From JADFQT01 sp047516825 (GTDB taxonomy: Bacteria > Chloroflexota > Dehalococcoidia > Lucifugimonadales > UBA3495), in contig JAKZUA010000076.1 in the NCBI GenBank assembly GCA_047516825.1, forward strand, positions 1-6,562: DNA of 6,562 nucleotides, in the 5' to 3' direction. Shown here in pieces: positions 6,533 through 6,562 of this stretch; the first letter of the stretch is position 1, and the number at the start of each line of letters is the position of its first letter. The translations under genes were made by a program, and so were the position numbers. The notes below the pieces were generated by a model. That model did not search any database and had not been told where the DNA came from. It saw nothing but the letters and a program-made list of their open reading frames with translations.

Positions 6533-6562
6533 ATTCACTCAAAGTCCCCGCTTTCATTGGGC

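Noticed and set aside
6420..6557. A 45-codon - strand open frame starting ATG at 6557
   Set aside because: It is short, has no recognisable motif, overlaps the stem-loop and duplication, and any ribosome binding site would lie at the very edge of the window.

Overview
This window carries four protein-coding genes of a GC-rich bacterium: three on the + strand (purL, a glycosyltransferase and a glycoside hydrolase) and one convergent gene on the - strand (a NYN/LOTUS putative RNase). The organism cannot be named from the sequence. GTG and TTG starts, clear Shine-Dalgarno sites, the small-type PurL and an intergenic repeat whose arms read like TGTCATTCCGAGCGAAGC all fit Bacteria. I recall repeats of this type from Chloroflexota (Dehalococcoidia and relatives), so that phylum is my best guess, held loosely.

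Layout. Positions 1-1887 hold the C-terminal five sixths or so of purL, a de novo purine synthesis enzyme whose start lies outside the window. A 96-base gap ending in a strong ribosome binding site leads to a GTG-started GT4 glycosyltransferase (1984-3228). Its stop codon overlaps the TTG start of a cytoplasmic GH63/MGH1-like glycoside hydrolase (3225-4454), so those two are translationally coupled and probably act on the same type of sugar compound. The end of the glycosyltransferase gene is a 12-bp triplicate repeat that also contains the ribosome binding site of the hydrolase.

The 223-base gap between the convergent genes (4455-4677) contains a 147-bp element with long imperfect inverted arms, probably a dispersed MITE/REP-like repeat. 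Beyond it, on the - strand, lies a NYN-domain protein with a LOTUS/OST-HTH domain and an unassigned C-terminal domain (4678-6324). A near-consensus sigma-70 type promoter at 6366-6394 sets its start at the ATG at 6324. The final stretch (6395-6562) has no convincing gene, only a small stem-loop and a 10-bp duplication.

How the genes fit together. The glycosyltransferase and hydrolase form the only clear functional unit. Their substrate is not fixed by the sequence; glucosylglycerate or mannosylglycerate chemistry is suggested by the hydrolase family only. purL and the NYN gene appear to be independent neighbours. I see no CRISPR array, transposase, tRNA or rRNA, and no strong sign of a wholly new system. 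The best leads are the repeat element, the GT/GH63 pair and the NYN-LOTUS protein with its extra domain.
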